The translations under genes and the position numbers were made by a program. From Cryptomeria japonica (Eukaryota; Streptophyta; Pinopsida; Cupressales; Cupressaceae): DNA of 64,000 nucleotides. Under the pieces are notes generated by a model. That model saw only the letters and a program-made list of their open reading frames with translations. It was not told where the DNA came from and did not search any database. Positions 33,568 through 45,505 of this stretch are shown here, piece by piece. The stretch spans positions 525,320,637 through 525,384,636 of the forward strand of contig NC_081414.1 of the NCBI RefSeq assembly GCF_030272615.1. Direction: 5' to 3'. Positions within the stretch are counted from its first letter, which is position 1. Every line of letters begins with the position of its first letter.

Positions 33568-36069
33568 TCATAAACATGGAACTGGGCTCACCTTGATTCT
33601 ATCCTTCTTGTTACTTCTCAGATTATAATTATGTTTGGCCTTTATTATAGCAGCTTTGGTGAGGTTTTTGACTTCTTCCTCACTAGGCCTTCTAAGATGA
33701 ACTTCTTCATCCTCAATCATCACCACATTCAAGATAGGATGCCAATCAATTGTCAACTGCCCATGGCATTTTACACTACTGCTCTATGCATCATACTCAC
33801 TTGCTTCATCCTGTGAAGACTCATTATCACTTTCAACAATGGTTTCAAATATATTAACTGCAAATTTATCCTCATTCTGATACCTCAGTTCACCCTCACT
33901 CCTCATAGATTCATTTAAAGCTTGCACCACAACACACTGGTAAAGGGAATGTGGTCCATCACATGTTGTACACCAGGGAGTGTTCTCCACATTATGCACA
34001 TTTCCACCCTTTAAAGGATCAAGAGTATCATGATTATGTGTACTTCTTGGCTTGTCTTGCAAAGGTTTCTCATCCTTCCAAGTAGTGTTATATGGCATGC
34101 CATGTAATCTAGAAGGCCTATCTTGCCAATTATAATGAGGTTTATCATTCTTACTCACCTTGGCGGTAAGGTCTTTCACAACAGTCGTCAATTTCTCAAT
34201 CTTATCCTCTTCTTTAGAGACTTTATTCAGTTGTGACTTCTGCTCTTGCCACAATCTGCCATCAATTCTCCTTCCCACTTTTCTTGATGCTTTCCTATTA
34301 CTTTCCACATTTATTGAAATTCTAAACACATCCCTTAAACTATGTGGGTTTTTATCCCTGAGAATATAGGCCATCTTTGGGTCAAAGGCATTATAATAAG
34401 TAGTTAAACATGCATTCTCATCTAACCTCATTAATTGGAAAAGTCTATGCATTGCCTTTTGAAACCTCACATTAAAGTCTATGACAACCTCATGATCAAA
34501 CTTCCTGATGTTGTTAAATTCATTGAGCATGAAGCTCACATTTGTCTTGTCTCCATATTGCTCTTGAAATAAATTCTTGAATTCTTCCCAAGAACTGATG
34601 TTATTTACAGGCAACCCTTTGTACCAATCTCTAGCATCTTCCACTAAAGACTGCACAAACAATTTCATAATCACATCCTCATTTGCAATCTCATAGTCAT
34701 TAATTATGTCAAAAAAAGACTTTAGGTGTTCCTCTGCACTTATGGCATTATTTCCAGCAAATTTCTAAATTTTATCCCTCATTTCAATAGGGACATGGTT
34801 TGGGTAACCCAGGATTCCATCAAAGAAAAGTTGTCTATACAATTCCACATTGATGGGTCTTCTTTGGAATTGGTTACTAGCAGAATTCTTACCAATGTTC
34901 ATTCTCAAACTAGGACCACTAGCTCAAGGGACTTGGTTATTTTGGTTAAGAGGTTGTACAAGGGGTACTTGATTTACTGGAGTATTATTAAAAGAAAAGG
35001 CAGAGTTATGTTGGTTAACAGGAGAATACTGGTTTAGAGGTGGAATAGTATTCATGGGCATGGTTGGTTGAATTTTCATTGCAGAGTGTGAAGTGTGTTG
35101 AGGTATAGGTTTACTTTGATCTATTGAAGGGAAATTTATAGGAGGAGCTTTTAGGTAGTTAATTTTTCTTTTAACTTCGGCATTAATTGCTTCTAATTCA
35201 GCTTTCTCAAACTCCCTCTAGAGATTCTCCTTCTCTTTTCTCATTCTCTCTATTTCTACCTCATGTGAAGACAATCCATGATGTAATGTTTCACTTCCTA
35301 ATACTACAATTGCAGTTTTGGAAATAGACCCAGTCTCTATAACCTTTTGTTTTCCTTTGTCAGTGATGATTTTGGTAGGTTGTCGATCACTTTGAACCTC
35401 CCTACTAGTTTGCACAAGAATTTTGGGTGCAAGACTAACTTTAGCAATCAAATTTTCTCTCATAACAGGGCCCTCTTCTTTACTTTTAGGCTCTTTTTGG
35501 GTGAATAACTCAAGATCTACAATCTGTCTCAATAACCTATCTCTCTCAATAAGTCTTTCCTTAGTTTCATTTTCCTTATCCATCTCCTTTTGTTTTCTTA
35601 AGGAAATTAATTGATGGACCCTTTTGTTAAGAGCCTCGATTTCCTAGGAAACCTCATCAGGGTCTAGGAAGGTTTCCTCTGAATCTAATATGTTGACATG
35701 GTCAATATCAATAAAACTCACATTCCTATCTATAGTATGGTGCAAATAATCCACCCTAATATTGGAGCTATTCCTATCTCTCCTAGAAATGCCAGTGTGA
35801 GACAATCTTTGATGAAAGGTTTGAACATCCTTATTATTACCAAACAGACCAGTATGAAAGCCCATAATATCTTGTTCAGATTCACGAGATGATGTATTAG
35901 AATTTTCATACACCGGTCATCCAGAAGACTTACCTATATGGCTACCTTTCTGCCTCCATAAAGCATTAACTAGTTCATGCATAGCCATTTCTCTCTGGCT
36001 TTTCCGGACCGGTTTGGGCAATCCTCCTTGCAACTTCTCTTGAGGATTCTTCTTCATGTAAGCCCTCAT
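33568..36069 (-). pseudogene. gag: Gag and N-terminal region of the element B polyprotein
   Basis: A likely start is ATG at 36069-36067 (MRAYMKKNPQEK). The N-terminal 450 codons are charged, with a coiled-coil-like ERLIERDRLLRQIVDLE near 35550 and a proline/asparagine-rich linker near 35100. The gag domain (about 34700-34350) shows WYKGLPVNNISSWEEF, NLFQEQYGDK and FDHEVVIDFNVRFQKAM, the plant gypsy gag signature. A cysteine pair WCTTCDGPHSLYQC near 33970-33930 could be a degenerate zinc knuckle. The frame continues to 33568 with stops near 35915, 35643, 35217, 34925, 34767 and 33783. In the family it forms the particle core. Confidence 0.82.
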
Positions 36070-36359
36070 GTTTCTTCCTCTCTGCATTGTATACACTTCC
36101 TTGAAATGACTTGTGATTTATTCAAGAGCACTGGTTGTTTTATATTTTCAGAGTCGTCACCCAATTGAGAATTTAAAAAATTTGAACTCGAAAAATCACT
36201 CACAGGAGACAGCAGAACGAGAAAGAAATTTTCAGAGAAAAAATTGAAAAACCCGGGGATAGAAAAACTTATTACAAGGACACAAGTAAATGCAGATTCA
36301 GACAACTTTTAAGTGATACAAACACTGATCTGCAACATATAGCCTATACTATGACTCTC

Positions 36360-36377
36360 CCTAGCAAAGACGCCAAT
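36360..36377 (-). promoter_or_regulatory. Primer-binding site of element B (tRNA-Asp type)
   Basis: On the minus strand it reads TTGGCGTCTTTGCTAGGG. It differs at about four positions from the TGGCGCCGTTGCCGGGGA site known for tRNA-Asp-primed Athila/Tat elements. It lies within a few bases of the right LTR. Confidence 0.6.
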
Positions 36378-37351
36378 TCTTGTTGGTCTCAATTTCTTAT
36401 TGCTTGGTTTTCTCTCTAAGATCTCGAGCCTCTGTTCACACAAGGAGAGAACAACAAGAATTGAAACACAAGACAACAATTAACAAGGTTTACAAAGAAA
36501 CCTCCTACATTTAAAGCTTAACAGAGCTTAGGTAGGCATACCCTTCTGTGATTACTTTCTCATAACTTTAATAGGTGATTTACAAAAAACCAATGCAAAT
36601 TTCTACAAACCTTATCACTTTATTGCAACCAAACATAAATGAAAGATGCATTTTCATTATAATGGATCACCAAGAATGTCAAGAACACAAGCAAGTCATA
36701 CTAGTGCCTTATTTGGGCCTCAGAGTCATTAAACATCAAATGAAAATTTGACAGTAAAAATTCACACACATATCATCACTTTGATTTACTGAATCTATAT
36801 ATGCCTGACATATATAAACTCTCAACCTATGCTAGACCTAGTCATCAAATTCATGTAAATTTACTGATTATCAATGAAAAAAAAATAAGTATATTTAATT
36901 TTCCTCCTAGAGGAAAAAACCTAAGACATTCTCAAAATTTGCCTTACAAATCGTTTATCTAAACAATCCTAGATTATTTAGTCAAAATGATAACCAGCAT
37001 ATAGACACGAAGACAACATAGATTCGGGCTCAAAAAATGTTTTGATTGTATATTAATATTCCCTCATCAAATTTTTACATAGACACAAAATGATCCTCTA
37101 AAATACCAAAACAAAAGCCTGTTCATATTTTGCCAGAGCTTCAGTACAAAATTCTTGTGATCCCCTTTCTAGGTAGTCCTGGTATCCATTTATAAAAATT
37201 GGATGCAACAAGCTATGAACTTTGCTAGAAGAATATTCTTATCCTAACCATAATTCCCCTCAAAAGTTATATTGATTACATTTGAAGTAGGAGCATAACT
37301 AATTAGTTATCCAATTGGAAAATGGCCAACCGGCTTCTCAATATTTGCAGT

Positions 37352-40300
37352 TCAGGTGTCAGGTGTCTTTAATTCTTCAAAATTCCAGTTACCCAAAAAA
37401 CATCTATTATAAGAACTAACCACTTCAGGTCGCCTGTGAACTGCCACATACTCAAGCATCAACAGCATCTTCTAGTGATTCTATTTCTTTCACAATATAT
37501 TTGCTTTCCCATACTTTGAATGTATCATCATGAGGCCAAGAGAAATTAATAATTTTCTTCTTCGGCTTGTTCAAACTTTTCCATGTTTCCCTTAATTGTT
37601 TAACTTCCTTCTCCAAAATGGCAAAATGTGATTTTATTTTTTCAATCTCTTGAATGGTTTGAATAAATAAGGAAGTATCATCTACATTTATAATGTTGTT
37701 TATTCTCTGAGACAACTTATGACCTAACTTGCCAAGCCATACTTCTTTATCTTTCAATTTACTGATACTAACAAAACCTCCAGGAAACAAATCAAAATTT
37801 TGATTTGCATATTCTTTTCGGTACAAGTTTGCCCTCCTTTCTATGTTGACTCTTTCCGCTACAAACCTGGACAAACCTTTTACTAATTCATAAGTAGGTT
37901 TGATAGTGACATCAACACCTACTTCTTCCTGGGATAAAAAATATTTGGACTCTAAATCCACCTCTCTGGTAGTCCATTTATCCAAAATTGGCTCCAAAAT
38001 AGCCTTATCTTCTTTCAAAGAATCCAAAAGAGTCAATATTCTTTTCATATTTATATAAACAATTGTTGCTCCAATAATATCAGCAAATTTCAAAATGGTA
38101 CCCCTGATCTTCTCCTCATTTTGCTTGCAAAAATTGCTTGAGCTTGCTTCAATTTCTCCATCTCATCTTGAATGTTCTCAGCTGATTGGAAACCAGGAGT
38201 CATGGGAGAAGGAGGGAATTCAACAATTGGGCTAGAAGGAGGGGGCTTAGCAGGAGAAGAAGCAATCATCAGTTGGGAAGACTCACCTTTTTCATGTTGT
38301 CCTTCCAATTTACTTTTTAGCTCTGCAATGGTGCTATTTTTAGAAAATATTTCAAGCTTTGCTTCATTATAAGCCTTTAGGACTACCTCTAATTTTACTT
38401 GGAGATCAGCTTTCTCCTTGGCCTCCTTTTCAGCCACTGCCATGCCAAATTTAGCAGACTCTATGATCGTGCTAGTAGCTTCTACTACCCTTGTATCCCT
38501 GACTCTCTTTATAATCATGCCCCTTAAGTAATCAGATTTTGGGGAATCTCTCCTTTTATTTTCTTCTCTCTTAAGTGACCACATTACAAGGGTTGCATGG
38601 TCATTACTATTAGTTATTCCTTCTAAAGGTTTAGTATCCTTCCTTATTGCATCAAAAACTATTGCATCAGCTATGTCCCATTCTGGGAAAATTAGCACTC
38701 GAGCACTTGCAATCAATTTTCTCCCTTCCTCAGGGGTAATTGCTTCATACTCTCTTAGAATTTCCTACTTTATTTATGCTTCAACAGCAAATGTATCCTT
38801 ATGGGGTTGTTCAACTTTTCTCTTTTCACATCTTTCCTTAAACTGCCCAATATGCTTTCTCCAAACAAATTGCAGAAAGGCTCCTGTCTTTACAAAACTG
38901 TTATCATCAAAAAATTAATCACTGGACTGCTTAATAATAGGATCCAGTTCTCTACTTACAAATTCTTCAACAGTCGGGTCCAATTTGGCACCTGCTGGCT
39001 CTTCTGGCATCCCTTCCAGTAATTCTCCGTATGTATGTGCAATCTCCCTTAAACTTCCTAGTTGCAGTAATTGCTCAACAACTGCCTGCTCGTCACCTAT
39101 AAATAATGGGAATTGAGAAGGAGAATATAAGGATTCACTTGATTGTGCCTCCTTTTACAACCTCTGCCTCTTTGGGGAAGCTTGTGACTTAGGAGCATGC
39201 TCCATTGGCCTCTTTCCCTTTAATGTAGAAGGTTCATCCCTCCTAGGCATCACCACATTATACCCCAATTTCTTATACATTACATACTCTCCAGGGGGAA
39301 TGACCTTAGCAAAAATGGGCTTAGTCAAGACAAGCTTGGCTTTCTTAGGATCTACCTTTATTACAACATCCTTTTTCTCATTCAGAGTTTGCATTGCATC
39401 TTCAAAATAATCTATCAAAAATTTAATCTTCTCCTCAAAGGGGTGAAATCTTTTCAATGGATCATAATTTGTGTCAAAATATTGGACAAAATCAAGGTTC
39501 TTCTTGTATACCAACCATTTTTCCTTTCTTACTTCCCACTCAACCAAATTAAATTGATTTCTTATTAAATTTTCAGGGAAGTGAAATTGATAAGCTTTGC
39601 CTCCACATCTGACTTTCTTCCTAAACATGTCATTAAAGAAGTCTTCAGGATCTGCAAACCTAGCACCTACCGTTGACAACTTGTATGGTTGAAGGAACTT
39701 CTCAAAATGTATCCAACCACCTTTGGTGACTAGAAACTCATGTTCCATGGTGACTATTGGGAGGATTGTCCCTCTTCCTTTATTTGTTAGCTCTGCTTCT
39801 TGTAGGCCTCCAATCTGCCTCATAATCTCAGCAATGCCAATCTTCAAATGGACCTGATAGGAGAGAAAATATGGGGTTCCCCTGAAACCATATACTCTGA
39901 AAATAGTGGAAAAAGGATATAAGATTGTGTCACCCCAATTGTGCATAATCTTGATGCTCTCTGCAAACTCCTTAGGTCTAATGAATTCAAGGAGAACCTT
40001 TGGGATCCTAAGGTTCTCTTGACATAAAAGGATTCTAAGCTTAGATGCAAAGCATCTGTCAAACTTCAGGTAGCTAGCATCTTCTCTGTCCCAAGACAGA
40101 TCTGCACTCCATAACTAAATTGGCATGTCTTCACCATCCTTTTCCCTTAGTAGGTCCATGTATTTTGCAAAATAATCCACACCTTTAAACAAGACCATAT
40201 GCATCAACGGGGAATACCACCCAAAAGGTCTATCCACCTTAGCATTATTTATCCTAATTAAACCCTCTTGAATAACATCTGCAAGATAAGGTGAAAAATC

Positions 40301-41031
40301 ATATGTCACTGCTAAGGACGGATTCAAAATTTGTGCCATCATAAGCATATAATGGGTGGGCATGGCGTTCTCTGCATCTTCTCCAAAAATTTGACATAGA
40401 GACCAATATATACCCTTAGCCCTTAAACTAATAAATTCATAGGGAAAGGCTCCATTGTGCTAGAGCCTACCAATGTTAATCCTCCTATCTTAGCAAAACA
40501 TTCCCTCAATGGCCCACTCCTAAAATGATCCTTCTAGGCATCATAAACCTTCTTGAACATTTAAAAATCAATGGGTTCTAAATAGCTTGAGGCTTCACTC
40601 AGCCTGAATACCCTTCTGAGTTCATCATCAGTAATTTCAATTAAGGGGCCCCTGCTTACATTCCTCACAGTCCTAGTGATAGGATCATAACTTTTTGTAA
40701 TCTGGGTCAACAAATCAATGTCCATGAAAACCTCAGGGACCACCAATTTTCCAACATCTAATTCTCATATGTTATTTGTAGGAGAAGGTGTATTCCGCTG
40801 ACCAAACCCTACCCTAAACAAACCTAGACCTGCCATACCTATCTAGGCATCTATTAGCCAACACCCTTTATCATATAAACCATCATCAATCCATAGGCAG
40901 GGAGAGTTGGGCACAAGTTCCTTTATCTTGGTTGCACTATTTGTGGATTGAACCAATTCTTCCAGAAATTCATCACATATAGCCATCTCTTGGTAATCTA
41001 TCTTTCCCTTGAATTCTCTTCGCAGTGCCAT
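37352..41031 (-). pseudogene. LTR-encoded protein of element B, right copy, unknown function
   Basis: Homologue of the frame at 15021-18701, starting at MALRREFKGK (ATG 41031-41029) and reaching the same C-terminal TGA at 37354-37352. Long open segments are 41031-40843, 40746-40561, 40363-40115, 39946-39155, 38716-38090 and 38093-37452. The 263-codon segment 39946-39155 is open here but has two stops in the left copy. The last ~35 codons are in another frame because of a small indel near 37450. Amino-acid similarity between the copies stays high wherever the frames are open, including the coiled-coil region near 38430-38300 and the PAKPPPSSP linker near 38240. No known family recognised. Alternatives are an LTR-captured host gene or an accessory protein expressed from the U3 promoter. 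Confidence 0.75.
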
Positions 41032-41355
41032 CTTATCAATCTAAAGCTATCCTTACTTCAATTGTTATTCAAATAACTTCTTCTAAATTTCCAGCACCAA
41101 AAAATGTCAGACAAATAAGAATTGCAAAGCACAGTCACAGAAAAACTTACTTGTTGCCTGAGAAATCACAAAACTGCACACTTGGTTTCTACTAATCCTC
41201 TTGAATTTCAAAACAATGTCTTATGAAGGCACCTTAGCGACAACTAAGCATTAATTACCATCAATAAAGTTGCACACTTCTGTAATCAATCCTTTTTAAT
41301 TTCAAATTTGGGCTCCAACGGACCAGAAGGGCTTCTTCTGAGTATTTTTCCTTTC

Positions 41356-41886
41356 AGTCGTTGATCCGCAAAGATTAAGGTTCGAGCAACTTTCTATCGC
41401 GGTCTAGCGAAAACCGCTAGATCATGCAGATTCAATGCACTCTTTAATCACTTTAGCCTGCAAATTGGGCCCATCACTGAGTCACTCATCTGCTCTTTGT
41501 CGCTGACCCGTGATGAGTAAAGGTTGAGCATCTTCTCATCACGGTCTAGCAACAGTCATCGATTTCCCTTGGACTTGTCAACCCTTTAACACACCTGGGC
41601 CACCCACATTGGCTGGGCCCACCATTCAGTCGTTAGTCCATGATGAGTAAAGGATGAGCATCTCTCAATCATGGTCAAGTGACAACCGTTGGATCATGAG
41701 CTAACGATTCATTCCTTAAGGTCCTTTGTTACTTAATCATCACCGCTAAACCGTCTGCATTAACTGCTTGCATTAATTGTCTACATTAACTGTCTGACCG
41801 GCCCCGCCGCTAGTGGCTTGTCGCTGGGTCGCGATGAATATTCAACGCACAAATTCCTATTGCGGTATCACGACAACCGTTAGATC
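41356..41886 (-). repeat. Degenerate ~70-bp repeats in the U3 of the right LTR of element B
   Basis: Same array as 19023-19556, with GTCGCTGACCCGTGATGAG and ACGACAACCGTTAGATCA among the best-kept blocks. Confidence 0.6.
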
Positions 41887-42240
41887 AAAAGAAACTTATC
41901 CAAACTTTAAGAACTCGACCCATACATAGGGGAAAAACTTAGGACTTTAGGAAAATGTAAAACATTTCAAATTTAATTAAAACCCGCCCAAGCCTAGAAC
42001 TCAAAATGGCCCCTTTCGACGACACGGTGGCCCTTCCAATTTAAGTTAAAAAAGCAACGAGAAAACAGAAGTTATTTGGAAATAATGCGACACAAAGGTT
42101 TATTCTTTAAATGATTTTTAAGTTATAAAACCCTAAACCCTTAGGAAACATGGGCTCGCGAATAGGGATCAATCCAAAATTTGAAAACCTTTTAAGGATA
42201 TCAAGAAGAACTTCCAACATCATCCCAAACACTAATAACA

Positions 42241-42655
42241 TTATCTAATTGGTTAATAATAACCCTAGTTACAGATTCATATACATCATGAGAAGTATGA
42301 GGATAATGGTGATAAGTGATGTCATTTGTTATCTTAGAGGAAGCATCAACATTCATATGTAATAACTTATCCAAATGAGGCTCCATATTTTTAGTGTTTA
42401 AACCTTAGGAATACTTATGTCTACAACTTCTTCTCACATAAATATTGTATGTAGGACTAAAGGTAACAAAACTCATGCACAAATGAAGGAAAATTGGATG
42501 CAAAGATTGAAAACTATGATTAAGCAACGCAATTCTTTGTAAAAATGATTGATTCCAATAATTTAAACAATGTTAACTATGATATTGGATATTAGATGCA
42601 TCTAAATCTAAACTTAAGATGTCATAATAATCAGATCTGAAAACACAATTGAAAG
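42241..42655 (-). pseudogene. Internal ORF of element D, right copy, interrupted by element B
   Basis: Minus-strand coding segment homologous to 12188-12475, downstream of the primer site at 42656-42670. It carries one in-frame stop near 42410 and is cut at 42241 by element B. In phase, the frame resumes at 14035 on the other side of B. Product unknown. Confidence 0.5.
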
Positions 42656-42670
42656 AAGTCGGGTTCACCA
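42656..42670 (-). promoter_or_regulatory. Primer-binding site of element D, right copy
   Basis: AAGTCGGGTTCACCA, three bases before the LTR start TG at 42674. Shares GTCGGGTTCACCA with element C. Confidence 0.6.
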
Positions 42671-43172
42671 AAGTGCAATGGTATAAAAATTAGAGTTTCA
42701 CAAGTTATGCTTTGTAAACTAGGAAATGACCTAAATTTCACATCCAAAACATTAAAAGGGGGTGAATATAATAGATCCAATCTCAATTCTATTAGAAAGA
42801 GGGTTGAATGTTGATTGAATCCTTATTCCCCTTTTGTTTGAGTTGAAATTGCAATTAAAATTGTAAAGTTGAATTTAGGGTAAGTAATTGAGAATTTGAA
42901 GTAAAACGATGAAAACAAAATGCTGCAAATATCCAACAGAGCCAAACAGGGATCTGGGTAGAAGAAGATATTTAGAATCTATACCTAAAATTTTGACTTG
43001 ATATTTCGAGACCAAGTAGTAGAGATTCACTCCGGTCCTCCAAATTTCACTTCGTCAAAAGTTGAACCTGTTCATCATCGACAACTTTGTTGGAATCTCT
43101 GAGTACAACTCTCGAGGCAATTACCTAGACATAGAAAGAAAGAATAAAGTGTTGTGGATAGGGGTTTTCCTT

Positions 43173-43664
43173 TGTTGGTGTAAATAACTATTCATCATGG
43201 ATATTATTACACCTTACTTAATTTTACTTAGAATAATGCATTTCATAGTAGTTTGGGTATGAGACACTTGGGTGTTTGTGCCACATTGGGATAGTGTGTG
43301 TAGGAGAATTTCCACCTTTTATGGTGTGATCTTGTTACTACTTTATCAAATCCACTTATTATGGAGTGATAATTCCACCTTCGGTGGGTGATCCACCTCA
43401 TGTGGAATATTTTATTGTTTCTCCTACCTACCACACCTATTTCCTACCTACCCTTGTTTCTTATTGAGTGACATGTCATGTTCATGTGCTCACATATCTA
43501 TATTTCCTTGCCTATATATGTAGGCTCATATTCATTGTATGTAATGCTTGATGATCCAATTGTTTAGTATTTCTATCTTGATAGAATATAGTTTATTCCT
43601 ATCAACATTTTGTTCTCTCTTATTCATGCTTTCCATTGCCTCTTGATCTTGGCAAAATCTCACA
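43173..43664 (+). repeat. 5' LTR of element F
   Basis: Starts TGTTGGTGTAAAT and ends AATCTCACA. TATA-like CCTATATATG near 43512. It holds two short segments missing from the 3' LTR: about 18 bp near 43270 between TTGGG repeats, and about 16 bp near 43430 between CTACC-type repeats. Confidence 0.88.
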
Positions 43665-43677
43665 TGGTATCAGAGCC
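43665..43677 (+). promoter_or_regulatory. Primer-binding site of element F (initiator-Met tRNA)
   Basis: TGGTATCAGAGCC immediately after the 5' LTR. Confidence 0.9.
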
Positions 43678-43702
43678 ATTAGAGCATCTTTGATTAGTCA
43701 TT

Positions 43703-44152
43703 TTGAAGGCTTCAATTTTTGGATCTGAGGAGGTCTCTTTATCCTTTGAGGAGACATGTGAGTCTTTGGTACTTGTTCTACATTCATCTCCACTAGATCT
43801 TGGAGTACCTTTTTCAGTAGTGTGGAGCAGTTTACCACCTTTGGAGGGGGTATCTTTCAATATCAACATGGAGACACTCGAGCAATTTTCAGAGATTCCT
43901 TTCATCATGAGTTTTTTTCATACATCTTCCCTTAATGATTGGGGAGAATTCATGGATAAACCTTTGGCTTTGTTTCTTCCTAAGGGGAGGAATTTTGTTC
44001 AACATTCATGGAGCAGTTTCTTCATTCATCATCAAGCTTCTAACATTGGTGTGGATTCTACATTGAGGGGGGGCTTCCTAGCTTCTCTTCTTCTCTCATA
44101 TGGGGGGGACATTTTCCTCACATGGGGTTTTTTTCCTCACATACTTCTATGA
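43703..44152 (+). CDS. Hypothetical ORF inside element F
   Basis: A 149-codon plus-strand frame fills most of the internal region between the primer site and the purine tract. It is rich in Phe, Ser and Leu, with no zinc knuckle, protease triad or other motif I recognise. Its start is 26 bp after the primer site. It may be a relic of an ancestral gag, a captured host fragment, or chance in a T-rich stretch. Confidence 0.35.
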   Translation: MKASIFGSEEVSLSFEETCESLVLVLHSSPLDLGVPFSVVWSSLPPLEGVSFNINMETLEQFSEIPFIMSFFHTSSLNDWGEFMDKPLALFLPKGRNFVQHSWSSFFIHHQASNIGVDSTLRGGFLASLLLSYGGDIFLTWGFFPHILL

Positions 44153-44375
44153 GAGTTCTCTTGTATGGTTTTAATCTCTCTTTTTGGGGGAGGGTTTTTC
44201 CCCATTGGGTTTTTCTCTCTTTCCCCGCTTTATGAGAGATTTCATTGCATTGTTTTGCATGCATTTTCATTTCTACATGGGTACCTAACATGGCCTCGTA
44301 GTTGGGACCCATCTTGCATTGCTTAGTTGCACTGTAGACTTAAGTGCATTCGCCTAAGTTGCACTTAAGGGGGGG

Positions 44376-44829
44376 TGTTGGGGTAAATAATTATTCAGCA
44401 TGGATATTATTACACCTTACTAAATTTTACTTAGGATAATTCATTTCATAGTAGTCTGGGTATGAGACACTTGGGATAGTGTGTGTAGGAGAATTTCCAC
44501 CTTTTATGGTGTGATCTTGTTACTACTTTATCATATCCACTTATTTTGGAGTGATAATTCCACCTTCGGTGGGTGATCCACCTTATGTGGAATATTATAT
44601 TGTTTCTCCTACCTACCCTTGTTTCTTATTTAGCCACATGTCATGTTTGTGTGTTGACATATCCATATTGCCTTGCCTATATATGCATGCTTATATTCAT
44701 TGTATGTAATGCTTGATGATCCAGTTGATTAGAGATTTTATCTTGATAGAATACAGTTTATTCCTATCAACATTTTGTTCTCTCTTATTTGTGATTTCCA
44801 TTGCTTCTTGATCTTGGCAAAATCTCACA
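44376..44829 (+). repeat. 3' LTR of element F
   Basis: Starts TGTTGGGGTAAAT directly after a run of Gs and ends AATCTCACA. Has the same TATA-like sequence near 44682. Shorter than the 5' LTR by two deletions at short direct repeats. Confidence 0.88.
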
Positions 44830-45505
44830 ACCTTGGATCAAACCCCAGTTTAGGAATTAACCTTGAAATTGAAAAGAGAATTATAATGGAAAATTGCAGT
44901 AAGATACTTTCCTTTTGAGGGAAATGTTGGATCTGAAATGAAATGCTTGTAATTAAAATATATACCTTGATGAAGCTTGTTTGGATCCTCATGCAAGGGT
45001 TTTAGGATGTCTTGTAGAATGTCTTCATAGAAAGTTAGTCATGGATGCTATCTTGAATGCTTGAACTTGACTTCACTTCTTCTCCAATGCTAGATGAATA
45101 CTTTATTACTTGCTCACTTTTCTAGAGTGTAATTAGGATCTTGATTTTACTTAAGAGATTCCTTAGATTTCAAATGAGAGGGGTACCTCCTTTTATACTT
45201 GACTACCCAGAAATTAGTTGAATTTTTCAGAGTAGGTTGACATAGGATCAAATTTCTTGCTCACTTGATGTGACCATTATGAGGACCAAATTTGGGTCCT
45301 AATTGAGAGTTCCAGGGTGACTAGGTACCCTAGTACTAAGAATCAAGACTTTTAGTTGGGGAGAAGGTAGAGAAGATGGTGAAATTGCAAGTTTGTAGGT
45401 AGTGTGAGTAGAATCAAAATAGTGATCATACATCAAAAGACAAAGCACCAAGGTGAGGGCTAGGTGAGGATGAAATTGTATGTAGATATAATTTACGATG
45501 CTACA

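Larger units (their letters stand above)
14041..42240 (-). mobile_element. Element B: giant Ty3/gypsy (Tat-type) retrotransposon, about 19 kb net
   Basis: Two direct repeats of about 5.86 kb (14050-19906 and 36381-42240) flank an internal region on the minus strand. The internal order is gag, protease, extra RNase H, reverse transcriptase, degenerate RNase H, integrase. The primer-binding site beside the right LTR resembles the tRNA-Asp type known from Athila/Tat elements. Element E, itself holding element C, interrupts the integrase (20432-29529). Gypsy order plus a second RNase H places it in or near the Tat group. I saw no clean polypurine tract beside the left LTR. All coding regions are broken. 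Confidence 0.85.
36381..42240 (-). repeat. 5' LTR of element B (5.86 kb, contains a coding region)
   Basis: Starts TGTTGG, ends ATAACA, collinear with 14050-19906, and followed directly by TTATC (42241-42245). Its first bases may extend to about 36376. Contains the LTR-encoded frame 41031-37352 and the U3 repeats 41356-41886. Confidence 0.85.
43173..44829 (+). mobile_element. Element F: small non-autonomous LTR element (TRIM-like)
   Basis: LTRs at 43173-43664 (492 bp) and 44376-44829 (454 bp) flank a 711-bp internal region with no retroviral enzyme. The initiator-Met primer site at 43665-43677 abuts the 5' LTR and a G-rich purine tract (44366-44375) abuts the 3' LTR. Flanks are TCCTT (43168-43172) and ACCTT (44830-44834), a TSD with one mismatch. 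The homologous site near 13108-13135 in the middle LTR of element D lacks the insert, so the insertion is confirmed by an empty paralogous site. Confidence 0.88.
42674..45505 (-). repeat. Right (5') LTR of element D, split by element F
   Basis: Starts TGCAATGG and ends ACGATGCTACA, about 1.17 kb after removal of element F. The terminal sequence resembles the LTR end of element C (GACGCTACA). Homologous to 12624-13698. Confidence 0.7.

Noticed and set aside
14050-42240. Segmental duplication as the explanation for the two 5.86-kb repeats
   Set aside because: The repeats are in direct orientation, start TGTT and end AACA, have a primer-binding site beside the right copy and a gag-pol internal region between them. 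They also have candidate TSDs. LTRs explain this better.
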